NCBI GenBank assembly: GCA_945905745.1
Contig: CAMDQF010000008.1
Location: 1-47,387, forward strand
Length of the DNA: 47,387 nt
Direction: 5' to 3'
DNA from: Litorilinea aerophila
Lineage (GTDB): Bacteria > Chloroflexota > Anaerolineae > Caldilineales > Caldilineaceae
Below, piece after piece: positions 32,159-41,568 of this stretch; the stretch's first letter is position 1, and every line of letters starts with the position of its first letter. A model generated the notes under the pieces. That model saw only the letters and a list, made by a program, of their open reading frames with translations, did not search any database and was not told the DNA's origin. Position numbers and translations under genes: made by a program.

Positions 32159-33997
32159 ATGCCATTAAACACCTCCCCCCGCGTCCGCTCCTACGAAACC
32201 CTGCCCAGCCTGAATGTGCCGGGTGTGCCTGCCGTGGCCCCTATGCCCAGCGGCGAAAGCGCCGACACCAGCCGCGTGGCCGAGCGCTTCGGCGGGGATG
32301 TGTTGGCCGCCGGTCTGCACAACGGCAACCAGGTGCTTTACGTCAAGCCGGAGAAGCTGGTGGAGGTCGCCCAATTTCTCAAAAGCGATCCGCAACTGCG
32401 CTACGAATCCCTCATTGACGTGACCGGCCTAGATCGCAAGGAACTGCCCATCGACGCCGGCGCGCCCCGCTTCCAGTCTGTGGCCCAGCTGCGCTCCTAC
32501 AGCCGCAAGCAACACATCACACTGATGGCTGATTGCACGGGGGGTGACAAACCCACCATCCCCAGCCTCACCGCCGCCTATCAGGGCGCGGAGTGGCCAG
32601 AGCGGGAATGCGCCGACTTGATGGGCATCAGCTACACCGGTCACCCGGACCCTCGCCGCATTTTGATGCCCAAGCAATGGCCCAATCATCCCCTGCAAAA
32701 GCAGATTCCTATGGGCGGCGAAGAGGTCCCTTTCACCCTGACCTGGGACGATCCGGAATTTGAGACGCTGGGCACCCAAATTCTCCCCTCCATCAGCCAT
32801 GCCCCCGATATGCCCCCCGGTATGAACCGGGAAAATATGATTATCAATATGGGTCCCCACCACCCCAGCACCCACGGCGTGTTGCGTTTGGTGGTGGAGT
32901 TGGACGGCGAGCGGGTGGTCAGCATCGACCCGGACCTGGGCTATCTGCACAGCGGCTTTGAAAAAACCGGTGAGAGCAAGCGCTACAAAGATTTTGTCTA
33001 CTACACCGACCGGATGGATTACCTCTCCGGGATGAACAACAATTTCGCCTACGTCCTGACTGTGGAGAAGATGCTCGGCGTTGAGATTCCGCAACGGGCA
33101 CAGGTGATCCGGGTGATGATGGGTGAATTGCAGCGTATCGCCTCCCATCTCTTCTGGCTCTCCACCCACGTCCTCGACGTTTCCGGCACGGGGATGTCTC
33201 TGTTGATGTACGCCACCCGGGAGCGGGAACGCATTCTCGACCTCTTCGAGATGGTCTGTGGCGCACGGCTGACCGTCAGCTACATTCGTGTGGGCGGTGT
33301 CTGGGCGGATCTGCCCGAAGCCTTCCTCACCCACTTGCAGGATTTTGTGCGGGTGATGCCCAGCAAAATCGACGACTACGAGCGGATGCTGACTGAGCAG
33401 CGGGTCTGGAAGGACCGTCTGCAAGGCATCGGCGTGCTGAGTCGCGAGCAGGTGTTGGAGATGGGGCTGACTGGACCGATGCTGCGGGGCAGCGGTGTGG
33501 ACTGGGACCTGCGCCGGGATATGCCCTACGGCGGCTATGAGAACTACGATTTCAAAGTGCCGGTGCACAGTGAAGGCGATGGCTACGCCCGCTATCTGGT
33601 GCGCATGGAAGAGATGCGCCAGAGCCTGCGCATCATCGGTCAGGCCATCAAAAACCTGCCCGACGGCCTCTTCAAGACCGACAACCGCAAAGTCACTGCA
33701 CCGCCCAGGGCCGAGCTGGACCTGAGTATGGAATCCCTCATCCATCACTTCAAACTGATGACCGAAGGCTTCCGGGTCAACCCCGGCTTTCTCTACCACG
33801 GCATCGAGGGCAGCAAAGGCGAACTAGGCTTTTATCTCTACAGCGACGGCTCGCCCCGCCCCTATCGCCTGCACATCCACGGGCCAAGTTTTAATAATTT
33901 GTATGCCATCAACACAATGAGCCGCGGTGAAATGTTGTCAGATATTGTGACGAATATTGGGTCGATTGATATTGTGCTGGGGGAAGTGGACAGATAA
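32159..33997 (+). CDS. nuoCD: Fused NADH-quinone oxidoreductase subunits C and D
   Basis: The protein of 612 aa starts at ATG with GGAG 8 nt before. Residues about 40-200 are NuoC (30-kDa subunit; YQGAEWPERECADLMGISYTGHPDPRRILMP). Residues about 220-612 are NuoD (49-kDa; MIINMGPHHPSTHGVLRLVVELDGE at its start and TNIGSIDIVLGEVDR at its end). NuoD forms the quinone pocket with NuoB and has the His-rich GPHHPSTHG loop. CD fusions are known in Enterobacteriaceae and other lineages. The first 35 residues are Pro/Ser-rich and not part of the usual NuoC fold. Confidence 0.97.
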   Translation: MPLNTSPRVRSYETLPSLNVPGVPAVAPMPSGESADTSRVAERFGGDVLAAGLHNGNQVLYVKPEKLVEVAQFLKSDPQLRYESLIDVTGLDRKELPIDAGAPRFQSVAQLRSYSRKQHITLMADCTGGDKPTIPSLTAAYQGAEWPERECADLMGISYTGHPDPRRILMPKQWPNHPLQKQIPMGGEEVPFTLTWDDPEFETLGTQILPSISHAPDMPPGMNRENMIINMGPHHPSTHGVLRLVVELDGERVVSIDPDLGYLHSGFEKTGESKRYKDFVYYTDRMDYLSGMNNNFAYVLTVEKMLGVEIPQRAQVIRVMMGELQRIASHLFWLSTHVLDVSGTGMSLLMYATRERERILDLFEMVCGARLTVSYIRVGGVWADLPEAFLTHLQDFVRVMPSKIDDYERMLTEQRVWKDRLQGIGVLSREQVLEMGLTGPMLRGSGVDWDLRRDMPYGGYENYDFKVPVHSEGDGYARYLVRMEEMRQSLRIIGQAIKNLPDGLFKTDNRKVTAPPRAELDLSMESLIHHFKLMTEGFRVNPGFLYHGIEGSKGELGFYLYSDGSPRPYRLHIHGPSFNNLYAINTMSRGEMLSDIVTNIGSIDIVLGEVDR

Positions 33998-34070
33998 CAA
34001 AAGCACACGGATTGGATGGATAGGATAGATTTTCACGGATTATTCTGGATTTCACAGATGAGGGAATGAT

Positions 34071-34469
34071 GTGAAGCATTCAGCGCTGACCGGCGAAATC
34101 ATTAGTGCCTTTTATAAAGTTTACAATACCCTTGGTTTTGGATTCTTGGAGAAGGTATACGAATCAGCCTTGCTGCTGGAATTGCGGAAACGTGGACTTC
34201 GTGCGGAAAATCGACAGGCACTCATTGTCTTTTACGAAGGAACACCTGTTGGCAAGTATTATGCCGATATTATTGTGGAAGATAAAGTGGTGCTTGAACT
34301 GAAGACCGCAGAGAACATCGATGAAGCACATTTGGCCCAACTGACCAATTACCTTCGTGCAACCGATTGTGAAGTTGGGTTAGTATTGAATTTCGGTCCC
34401 AAACCACAACACAGACGACGGATATTCGACAATCCATTGAAGGGTAGATCGCCAGAAAGATCCGTGTAA
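34071..34469 (+). CDS. GxxExxY family protein
   Basis: The protein of 132 aa starts at GTG, with GAGGG 7 nt before. It has the naming motif GFLEKVYESAL (residues 24-34) and the following YYADIIVEDKVVLELKTAENI, a D-x(n)-ExK pattern as in PD-(D/E)XK nucleases. The family is of unknown role and is scattered in environmental bacteria. It is an insertion between nuoCD and nuoEF. Both sides carry short repeats (ttttcacggatt and ttcacagatg before; atccgtgtaaatcctttcaa then tccgtctaatccgtgttc after), suggesting it came in with a repeat-borne unit. Confidence 0.85.
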   Translation: MKHSALTGEIISAFYKVYNTLGFGFLEKVYESALLLELRKRGLRAENRQALIVFYEGTPVGKYYADIIVEDKVVLELKTAENIDEAHLAQLTNYLRATDCEVGLVLNFGPKPQHRRRIFDNPLKGRSPERSV

Positions 34470-34512
34470 ATCCTTTCAATCCGTCTAATCCGTGTTCTTT
34501 TTTGAGGTTCAT

Positions 34513-36486
34513 ATGCTTACTACTGCAATGCGTGTTGAAATCGACGAAATAATGACCCGCTACCCGGCTGGGCGGCAGCGGTCGGCGGTGTTGCCCGCGC
34601 TCTATGTGATCCAGCGTGAATTCGGCTACTGCCCGGTGGAGGCCCAGAACGAATTGGCCGCCATCTTGGGCATCGCCCCGGTGGAGGTGAGCGCGGTCGT
34701 CGGCTTCTATAATATGTTCCACGAGCAGCCGAAGGGCGAATATCATGTGGAGGTCTGCACGAATGTCCCCTGTATGCTGCGCGGCGGCGGCAAGTGTCTG
34801 CACCACTTTGAGGACGCGCTCAGCATCCACCACGGCCAGCAGACCGCGGACGGTCAGTTCGGCCTGGACCACATGGAATGTCTTGGCTCTTGTGGTACGG
34901 CACCCATGGCAGCGGTCACGGATCAGAAAACCGGTCAGATTCGCTACTTCGAGAATTTGGATTCGCCAGAGGACGTGGCACAGGTCGTAGATCTGCTCAA
35001 AGCGGGCAAGGGCTTCACGACGCTGGAACGCTGGACTCCCGAAGGCGACCCGCAGAAGAGCGGTGCCACCGCCGGCCCTTACAACCACGGCGGGATGGAG
35101 ACCCTCTATCTGCTCTCCCGCGTCAAGACACCCCAGAGCCACACCCTGGCCAGCTACGAGGCCGACGGCGGCTATGCCACGGCCAAACGGGTGCTGAGCG
35201 AAATGCAACCCCAAGCCGTCATCGATCAGGTCAAAGCCAGCGGTATCCGCGGGCGGGGCGGCGCGGGCTTCCCCACCGGCGTCAAGTGGGGCTTTCTGCC
35301 CAAAGGCGTCTTCCCCCGCTATCTGGTGGTCAACGCCGACGAATCCGAGCCGGGCACATTTAAGGATCGGATGCTGATGGAGTACGATCCCCACCAGTTG
35401 TTGGAAGGGATTGTAATGAGCGCCTTCGCCATCGAGGCGGAACAGGCCTATGTTTATATCCGTGGCGAATACTATTTTGCCTGGACCCGAATGCAAGCAG
35501 CCATCGACGAGGCCAGAGCCGCCGGTTATATCGGTGACAACTGCTTTGGCACGGGCAAAAAGCTGGAAGTGGTCCTACACCGGGGAGCGGGCGCGTATGA
35601 GTGCGGTGAGGAGACCGCCCAGCTTTCGTCGTTGGAAGGCTACCGGGGACAGCCCCGGCTCAAACCGCCCTTTCCCGCGGTTGAGGGTCTTTATGCCAAG
35701 CCTACAATCGTCAATAACGTGGAATCGATTTGCAACGTCACCCACGTCATGCGCAACGGGGTGGAGTGGTATCGCAAATTTGGCACAGAGCAGAGCGCTG
35801 GGATGCGTATCTTTTGCCTGAGCGGCAATGTGAAGCGGCCCGGCAACTACGAACTGCCCCACGCCACCACCCTGCGCACACTGATTTACGAATACGGCGG
35901 CGGCCCAGAGTTGGACGACGTGCCCATCAAGGCGATTGTCCCCGGCGGCCTGTCCATGAAGCTGCTGACGCCGAGCCAGATGGATACGCCCCTGGACTAC
36001 GAGAGTGTGGCCGCGGCCGGTTCCCTCCTCGGCTCCGCCGGTGTGATTGTCATCGACGAGCGCTTTTCCATGGTGGAGATCGCCCGGCGCACACTCTCCT
36101 TCTACCGGGAGGAGAGCTGCGGCAAATGCACCCCCTGCCGGGAAGGGGGCGCATGGCTGGAAAAAATTATGATTCGCATCGAAGAGGGTCAGGGCCGGGA
36201 GAAGGACCTGGAACTCCTGGAATATATCGCCCGCAACATCGCCGGCAAGAGTTTCTGTCCCTTTGGTGAAGCGTCGGTCTGGGGGATGCAGAGCAATCTG
36301 GCGAAGTTCCGCCACGAATTTTTGTCCCACATCGAAAAAACCAATCCCAGTTCAATCGGCCCGCAGATTCCCATCCGGCCCATCTACCGGCCCGACACCC
36401 ACCAACCCAGTGGACTGCGCCAGAACGCGCAGAAGTCCCAGGGCGAGCGGATTGTTCTCCACGACGAGTTCGTGCCGGGGGATTGA
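34513..36486 (+). CDS. nuoEF: Fused NADH-quinone oxidoreductase subunits E and F
   Basis: I choose ATG 34513 (MLTTAMRVEIDE), which has GAGG 5 nt before, over the track's 34492; this gives 657 aa. Residues about 1-160 are NuoE, a thioredoxin-like [2Fe-2S] protein with ligands in VCTNVPC and ECLGSCG. Residues about 190-620 are NuoF: FMN/NADH site GIRGRGGAGFPTGVKWGFLP and NADESEPGTFKDR, GAGAYECGEETA, and [4Fe-4S] ligands ESCGKCTPCREG plus a later Cys (SFCPFGE). Together they form the NADH-oxidising entry of complex I. The single frame makes a 1:1 E-F unit; such fusions are less common than CD. Confidence 0.95.
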   Translation: MLTTAMRVEIDEIMTRYPAGRQRSAVLPALYVIQREFGYCPVEAQNELAAILGIAPVEVSAVVGFYNMFHEQPKGEYHVEVCTNVPCMLRGGGKCLHHFEDALSIHHGQQTADGQFGLDHMECLGSCGTAPMAAVTDQKTGQIRYFENLDSPEDVAQVVDLLKAGKGFTTLERWTPEGDPQKSGATAGPYNHGGMETLYLLSRVKTPQSHTLASYEADGGYATAKRVLSEMQPQAVIDQVKASGIRGRGGAGFPTGVKWGFLPKGVFPRYLVVNADESEPGTFKDRMLMEYDPHQLLEGIVMSAFAIEAEQAYVYIRGEYYFAWTRMQAAIDEARAAGYIGDNCFGTGKKLEVVLHRGAGAYECGEETAQLSSLEGYRGQPRLKPPFPAVEGLYAKPTIVNNVESICNVTHVMRNGVEWYRKFGTEQSAGMRIFCLSGNVKRPGNYELPHATTLRTLIYEYGGGPELDDVPIKAIVPGGLSMKLLTPSQMDTPLDYESVAAAGSLLGSAGVIVIDERFSMVEIARRTLSFYREESCGKCTPCREGGAWLEKIMIRIEEGQGREKDLELLEYIARNIAGKSFCPFGEASVWGMQSNLAKFRHEFLSHIEKTNPSSIGPQIPIRPIYRPDTHQPSGLRQNAQKSQGERIVLHDEFVPGD

Positions 36487-36571
36487 CGTAAAGCGTGAAA
36501 CGTAAGACGTGAGAGTAGTGACGATTTCGCCGGTTTTGCAGCAGAAGGGTATTGAGAAAGACAGGTAAAAG

Positions 36572-37243
36572 GTGAGCGTAGCAGTCAAGCAATCAAAGCT
36601 GAATAGCGGTTATGATCTATCGTTTGTCATACCGCCGCGCATGCCTGTACGCCGTTTTTCATTAGAAGAGTATCATCAGTTGATCGAAATCGGCTTCTTT
36701 CGAGACGACGAGCGTATCGAACTGATCGAAGGGATTCTAGTACCAATGCCTCCGATGTCTTCCCGACAGGCAGCTTGTATTCGCAAGCTACAAAACCGTT
36801 TCACTATTGATTTGCGCGAGCGGGCAGTAGTCAGTGTTCAATTGCCGTTGACAATTACTAGACGAACTTCTGAGCCTGAACCGGATATTACGTTGTTGAA
36901 GCCCGAACCGAGCAATTATTCTCAACGACATCCTCGACCTACGGATGTCCTGCTGGCGTTAGAGGTCTCGTACACAACGTTAGGGTATGACGACGGAGAC
37001 AAGCGTCATCTCTATGCCCGGGCTGGCATCCAGGAGTATTGGATCGTCAACCTGAATGATGATTCGGTCATTGTTTACCGAAAACCATCTGCACTGAATC
37101 AAGATGACGCCGACTTTGAGTCCAAGCAGACTTTCCGATCCGGAGATCGCCTGACGCCTTTAGCATTTCCGGACTATTCACTCGATGTCAGCGAGATTCT
37201 TCCAACATTTGGCGAATCTGGGTTTTCCCCTGTTTCGGTTTGA
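36572..37243 (+). CDS. Uma2 family (DUF820) putative endonuclease
   Basis: The protein of 223 aa starts at GTG. Family features are RFSLEEYHQLIEIGFFRDDERIELIEGILVPM, EPDITLL, and ALEVSYTTLGYDDGDKRHLYARAGIQEYWIV, a PD-(D/E)XK-like core. Uma2 proteins are multi-copy in cyanobacteria and Chloroflexota and their function is unknown. It is inserted between nuoEF and nuoG in the same direction. Repeats lie on both sides: cgtaaagcgtgaaacgtaag then acgtgag at 36486, and ctaatccgcgggaatccgcc then cgatccgc at 37294. Confidence 0.88.
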   Translation: MSVAVKQSKLNSGYDLSFVIPPRMPVRRFSLEEYHQLIEIGFFRDDERIELIEGILVPMPPMSSRQAACIRKLQNRFTIDLRERAVVSVQLPLTITRRTSEPEPDITLLKPEPSNYSQRHPRPTDVLLALEVSYTTLGYDDGDKRHLYARAGIQEYWIVNLNDDSVIVYRKPSALNQDDADFESKQTFRSGDRLTPLAFPDYSLDVSEILPTFGESGFSPVSV

Positions 37244-37356
37244 ATCCGTGAATATCTTGACTATCCATCCTGTTCGTGTTGTTTCGATTTTGTTCTAATC
37301 CGCGGGAATCCGCCCGATCCGCTAAACCGCGTTCTATTCTTTAGGAACGAACTTTA

Positions 37357-39921
37357 ATGGCTGATAACGTAACCCTGACAATCGACGGCAAGCAAGTCTC
37401 TGTGGCCCCCAACACACTGTTGGTGGATGCAGCGGAGGTGGTCAATATCGAAGTCCCCGTCTTCTGCTCCCACCCCAAACTGGACCCGGTGGGCTGCTGC
37501 CGGATGTGTATGGTGGAGATCGAAGGGCCGCGCGGTTCGCGGCTGGCCACGGCCTGCACCACACCCGTGGCCGCCGGAATGGTCGTGCATACCACTTCCA
37601 AACAGGTGCGCGATGTGCAGGAGGCCAACCTGGGCTTCATTCTGCTCAATCACCCTCTGGACTGCCCAATCTGCGACAAAGGCGGCGAGTGCCCGTTACA
37701 GGATCAGACCCTGCGCTTTGGGCCGGGGATCAGCCAACTGGTGGAAGCCAAGCAACTCGCCCAGAAGAATTACGACATCTCGGATATGATTGTCCTGGAT
37801 CAGGAGCGCTGCGTCCTCTGCTGGCGCTGCATCCGCTATCTGGAAGAGTGGGAAGACAAGCCCCAACTCGGCCTGCACAACCGGGGCAACCGGACAGTCA
37901 TCGACATTCAGGATGGCCAGCCCGTCGACGCCAAGACCAGCGGTAATATCATCGACATCTGCCCGGTAGGCGCGCTGACCAACCAGATTTCCCGCTTTTC
38001 CTACCGCCCCTGGGAAGTGGAACGCACGGCCAGCGTCTGCAATCATTGCTCCATCGGCTGCAACATCCGGGTAGACACCCGTACCCACACCATCCGCCGC
38101 ATCATTGGCCGGGAGAATATGCAGGTCAACGACCAGTGGATCTGCGACAAAGGCCGCTTTGCCCACCACTGGGTCAACGGTGCCAACCGGCTGGAGACGC
38201 CGCTCCTGCGCAAGAACGGTGAACTCGTGCCGGTCCAGTGGAGCGAGGCGTTGGAGTTCATTGCCGGGAAGTTGCAGGCGGTGAAGGCCCAGCACGGCGC
38301 ATCGGCCATCGGCGCGATTGGCAGCGCCAAAATCGGCAACGAAAGCAACTATCTGCTGCAAAAGCTCTTCCGGGGTGTGGTGGGTACGAATAACATTGAC
38401 CACCGGGACGGCGGGGATGTGGCCGGCCTTGCTGCCGGTCTGCCCTCTCTGGCCGGGGTGATGAAACCCCAGTACGGGCCGAACCCCCAGGTGGACACGA
38501 TTTTCCTCTTTGGCATCGACCCCAGCGAGGAGCTGCCGATTCTGGACCTGCACCTGAAGCGCGCGGTGAAGAAGGGCGGGGCCAAGCTAATTATCGCCCA
38601 CCCCCGCAAAATTGAACTGACCCGTTACAATGGACCCTATCTGGCCTACGAGCCGGGGACCGAAGCTACGCTTCTCAACGGTCTGTTGCGGGCCGCGGCG
38701 GGCCAAAAAGAGGGTCTGAACAGCGCGGCGGTTTCCCATTCAGCCGATGTGAAAAAGTGGACCGAAGAGGCGGACGACCAGGCACTGCGGGACCTCTGCC
38801 GCACGGACCCGGCGGCCGTCAAAACCGCAGCGGCCATGCTGGCTAAAAGCGAGAAAGCGTTGATTATTTACGGCCCCCAGGCGGCTCGCGGCAGCGACGG
38901 CCCGGCCATCCGGGACGGGCTGGCGAATCTGGCCTTCCTCACCGGTCATCAGGACCGGCTGGCCTTTGTCGGTCTGGAGGCCAACAGCCAGGGCGCACGG
39001 GATATGGGCGTCCTGCCCGATGCCCTGCCCGGTCACGCCTCTGTGGGTAACAAAGATGCGGCCAAGCGGCTGGAACATCTGTGGGAGTGCAAGCTGCCCA
39101 GCGCGGCGGGCAAGAGTTACAAGCAGATGCTGGACGGGGGCGTCAAGGCCCTTTATGTGATGGGCGCGGACCCGGCCAGCGAGCGGCCCGATTGGGCAGA
39201 GAAGCTGGACAGCCTGGAACTGCTGGTGGTACAGGAACTCTACCTGACCGAGACGGCCAAGCGGGCCGATGTGGTCCTGCCCGCGTTGGGCTGGGCGGAG
39301 AGCGACGCCACCTTTACCAATCTGGAACGCCGGGTGCAGCGCGCACCCAAAGCCGTCGCCCTGCCCCAAAGCCGGGCCGCGGCCGATTGGGCGATTTTGA
39401 GCCACCTGGCCCAGAAGCTGGGGGCGCACTGGCACTACGCCGACGCCAAAGCGGTGCTGGCCGAGATTGGCAAGGCGACCTCCCTCTACCGGAGTATCAG
39501 TTGGGAGAACCTGGGCGATCAGGGCGCGCAGTGGGATGCTGCCCCGTTGAAGGCCAAGCCGGAACTGAAGGAAGTGCGCCAGAAGATGGCGAAGGGGAGC
39601 AAAGAGTATCCCCTGACCCTCGTCACCGGCACGGTTCTCTTCGACGGCGGCACACTTTTTGGCGCTACCGAGAAGTTGGATGGCGTGACTGTCGGCCCGG
39701 TCGTCGGTCTCAACCCGACAGATGCCACAAAGTTGGGCCTCTCCGAAGGCGCAGCCGTGGTGGTCAGCAGCCCAGAGGGATCGCTCTCTCTCTCCGTCCG
39801 CGTCAGCGCCCAGGTCCAGCCCGGCAGCGCGTGGATTCCCGAAAGTCTGCCTGGCGCGCCCGTGGGGGCGCTATTGAATGGGAGTGTGACGCAGCGGGTG
39901 AAGATCGAAAAAGCTGCGTAA
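37357..39921 (+). CDS. nuoG: NADH-quinone oxidoreductase subunit G
   Basis: The protein of 854 aa has AGGA before its ATG. An N-terminal ferredoxin-type [2Fe-2S] site (VFCSHPKLDPVGCCRMCMVEI, TACTTPV) is followed by the His-Cys3 cluster (HPLDCPICDKGGEC) and [4Fe-4S] ligands CVLCWRCIRY with DICPVGAL. An additional CNHCSIGCN with a later WICDKGR gives the N7-type cluster found only in some bacteria. The C-terminal two thirds are molybdopterin-oxidoreductase-like without catalytic cofactor role in complex I. It carries electrons from NuoEF toward NuoI and NuoB. Confidence 0.96.
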   Translation: MADNVTLTIDGKQVSVAPNTLLVDAAEVVNIEVPVFCSHPKLDPVGCCRMCMVEIEGPRGSRLATACTTPVAAGMVVHTTSKQVRDVQEANLGFILLNHPLDCPICDKGGECPLQDQTLRFGPGISQLVEAKQLAQKNYDISDMIVLDQERCVLCWRCIRYLEEWEDKPQLGLHNRGNRTVIDIQDGQPVDAKTSGNIIDICPVGALTNQISRFSYRPWEVERTASVCNHCSIGCNIRVDTRTHTIRRIIGRENMQVNDQWICDKGRFAHHWVNGANRLETPLLRKNGELVPVQWSEALEFIAGKLQAVKAQHGASAIGAIGSAKIGNESNYLLQKLFRGVVGTNNIDHRDGGDVAGLAAGLPSLAGVMKPQYGPNPQVDTIFLFGIDPSEELPILDLHLKRAVKKGGAKLIIAHPRKIELTRYNGPYLAYEPGTEATLLNGLLRAAAGQKEGLNSAAVSHSADVKKWTEEADDQALRDLCRTDPAAVKTAAAMLAKSEKALIIYGPQAARGSDGPAIRDGLANLAFLTGHQDRLAFVGLEANSQGARDMGVLPDALPGHASVGNKDAAKRLEHLWECKLPSAAGKSYKQMLDGGVKALYVMGADPASERPDWAEKLDSLELLVVQELYLTETAKRADVVLPALGWAESDATFTNLERRVQRAPKAVALPQSRAAADWAILSHLAQKLGAHWHYADAKAVLAEIGKATSLYRSISWENLGDQGAQWDAAPLKAKPELKEVRQKMAKGSKEYPLTLVTGTVLFDGGTLFGATEKLDGVTVGPVVGLNPTDATKLGLSEGAAVVVSSPEGSLSLSVRVSAQVQPGSAWIPESLPGAPVGALLNGSVTQRVKIEKAA

Positions 39922-39980
39922 TGCGTACTGCGTATTTCGTAATTAGTGGCGATGGACGCGCATCGGTTCAATACCCGTAA

Positions 39981-40061
39981 GTCCGGCTTGCAGCCGGACA
40001 GCTTGGTCGACTGCTGACGCTGAGCGTCGCACAGACGTTTCCACGCAGAGCGATGGGAACG
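39981..40061. repeat. Three adjacent hairpins before the HicB-like gene
   Basis: GTCCGGCT-tgc-AGCCGGAC (39981-39999), GACGC-tga-GCGTC (40016-40028) and CGTTTCCACGC-aga-GCGATGGGAACG (40036-40061) follow each other. The last is similar to a dispersed CGTTCCCACGC-type repeat I know from other genomes. They end 13 nt before the GTG start. Confidence 0.75.
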
Positions 40062-40074
40062 AGGAGAGATTGCT

Positions 40075-40356
40075 GTGACGCAACGGATTAGTATTGTCGT
40101 CGAGAAGCACCCGGACGGTTTCGTCGCCTACCCAATCGGAATCGTCGGTGCAGTGGTCGGCGAAGGCGACACATACGACGATGCAGTCGCCGATTTGCGC
40201 TCTGCCCTTGCGTTTCATGTAGAAACGTTTGGAGAAGATGTCGTGTTGGATGAGCCAGATATTTTCGGTGAGCATCTTTTGAAAGATAGCGTACTTCGCT
40301 ACGACGATCCGACCGAATCGGTCGCTATGGAAGATTGGGAAGTACTCGCCGACTGA
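40075..40356 (+). CDS. HicB-like antitoxin-fold protein, no HicA partner
   Basis: The protein of 93 aa starts at GTG with GAGGAG upstream. It has the HicB-type partial RNase H fold: ISIVVEKHPDGFVAYPIGIVGAVVGEGDTYDDAVADLRSALAFHVETFG. No HicA toxin is adjacent, so it is an orphan. It is inserted between nuoG and nuoH behind three hairpins. It may be a solitary regulator or cargo of the repeat. The downstream side (40425-40474) has aaatctgcg repeats like the ends of the 24894 element. Confidence 0.75.
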   Translation: MTQRISIVVEKHPDGFVAYPIGIVGAVVGEGDTYDDAVADLRSALAFHVETFGEDVVLDEPDIFGEHLLKDSVLRYDDPTESVAMEDWEVLAD

Positions 40357-40506
40357 TAGTTTTTGCTGGGACAATCTGAAGGGGAAGTTGCAGTTGTCAC
40401 ACAAAATGTGTGACCTACGCAAAACAGAAATCTGCGAAAATCTGCGGTTTTCTGCGAAATCTGCGTCCCTGTATTGATTCGAGAAGTTTCACTCTGAGGA
40501 AGCCGT

Positions 40507-41487
40507 ATGGACTGGCTCAATTTGGTCGTTTTTCCTGTCATCCGTATTGTTGTGCTCTTTTTTGTGCTGCTGACAGGCTTTGCCTATCTCACGCTGCTGG
40601 AGCGCAAACTGCTGGGCCGCTTTCAGGTCCGCTATGGCCCCAACCGGGCGGGCAAGTTTGGCCTGATGCAGCCCCTGGCCGACGCGGTAAAGGCGCTCTT
40701 CAAAGAAGAGATCATCCCCAACCATGTGGACAAGCCGATTTACGTCCTCGCGCCTGCCCTGGCTCTGGTCCCCGCCCTGCTTATCTGGGCGGTGATCCCA
40801 ATTGCCAGCGGTATGCCCGCAGTGGCGGATGTGAGCATCGGCTTTCTCTGGATTCTGGCGATTGCGGGCGTGGAGGGCTATGGCATTATTCTGGCCGGGT
40901 GGAGCAGCAACAACAACTACTCACTGCTGGGCGCGCTGCGCTCCTCGGCCCAGATGGTTTCTTACGAACTCCCAATGGGGATGTTTCTGGTCAGCATTCT
41001 GATTCTGGCTGGAGACTTCTCCCTGGTCGCTCTGGTGGACAATGTCCGGCCCTGGTGGGAGTGGATCTGGCTCTGGCTGGCCTTCCCCTTCTTCTTCATC
41101 TGCATCCTGGCCGAGACCAACCGTAGCCCATTTGACCTGCCAGAGACGGAAAACGAGTTGGTGGCCGGTTTCCAAACCGAATACGGCGGCATGAAATTCG
41201 CCATCTTTATGATGGCCGAATATATCAATATGATTACCACCAGCGCCATTATGGCTACCCTCTTTTTTGGTGGCTGGCGTGGCCCCTTCGCCGAGGAGAT
41301 TGTCTGGCTCGGCCCGATTTATCTGCTGGCCAAAGTTTTCATCCTGCTCTGTGTCTTCATTTGGGTGCGGGCCAGCGTCAGCCGCCCCCGCTATGACCAA
41401 CTGATGACCTTCTGCTGGACCTTCCTGTTGCCGTTGAGCATCGGATATATGGTGATTTCGGCGCTGTTGGCGGTGTTTCTGAAATAA
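40507..41487 (+). CDS. nuoH: NADH-quinone oxidoreductase subunit H, complete operon
   Basis: The protein of 326 aa has GAGG before its ATG. Signatures are LLERKLLGRFQVRYGPNRAGKFGLMQPLADAVK and FDLPETENELVAGFQTEYGGMKFAIFMMAEY. It has eight TM segments, forms the quinone chamber junction and is shorter than the minus-cluster NuoH. The gap before it holds the HicB-like gene and repeats, so the operon continuity from nuoG depends on read-through. Confidence 0.96.
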   Translation: MDWLNLVVFPVIRIVVLFFVLLTGFAYLTLLERKLLGRFQVRYGPNRAGKFGLMQPLADAVKALFKEEIIPNHVDKPIYVLAPALALVPALLIWAVIPIASGMPAVADVSIGFLWILAIAGVEGYGIILAGWSSNNNYSLLGALRSSAQMVSYELPMGMFLVSILILAGDFSLVALVDNVRPWWEWIWLWLAFPFFFICILAETNRSPFDLPETENELVAGFQTEYGGMKFAIFMMAEYINMITTSAIMATLFFGGWRGPFAEEIVWLGPIYLLAKVFILLCVFIWVRASVSRPRYDQLMTFCWTFLLPLSIGYMVISALLAVFLK

Positions 41488-41556
41488 GGGATTGGGAGAT
41501 TGGGAGATTGTGTACCCAATCTCCAATCTCTTAATCTCCCAGTCTCCCAATCTCAA
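41488..41556. repeat. GGGAGATT foldback (nuoH-nuoI gap)
   Basis: gggattgggagattgggaga then ttg is opposed by ccaatctccaatctcttaat then ctcccagtctcccaatctc around tgtac. It is related to 28790-28852. It produces a spurious N-terminal extension of nuoI. Confidence 0.8.
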
Positions 41557-41568
41557 AGGCTTTCACTT

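Noticed and set aside
32429-33799. 456-aa minus-strand ORF opposite nuoCD
   Set aside because: It is the antisense of a conserved fused subunit, with shadow-like His/Gln/Val composition and no domain pattern.
34270-35496. 408-aa minus-strand ORF across nuoEF and GxxExxY
   Set aside because: It crosses two convincing plus-strand genes and shows no recognisable domain.
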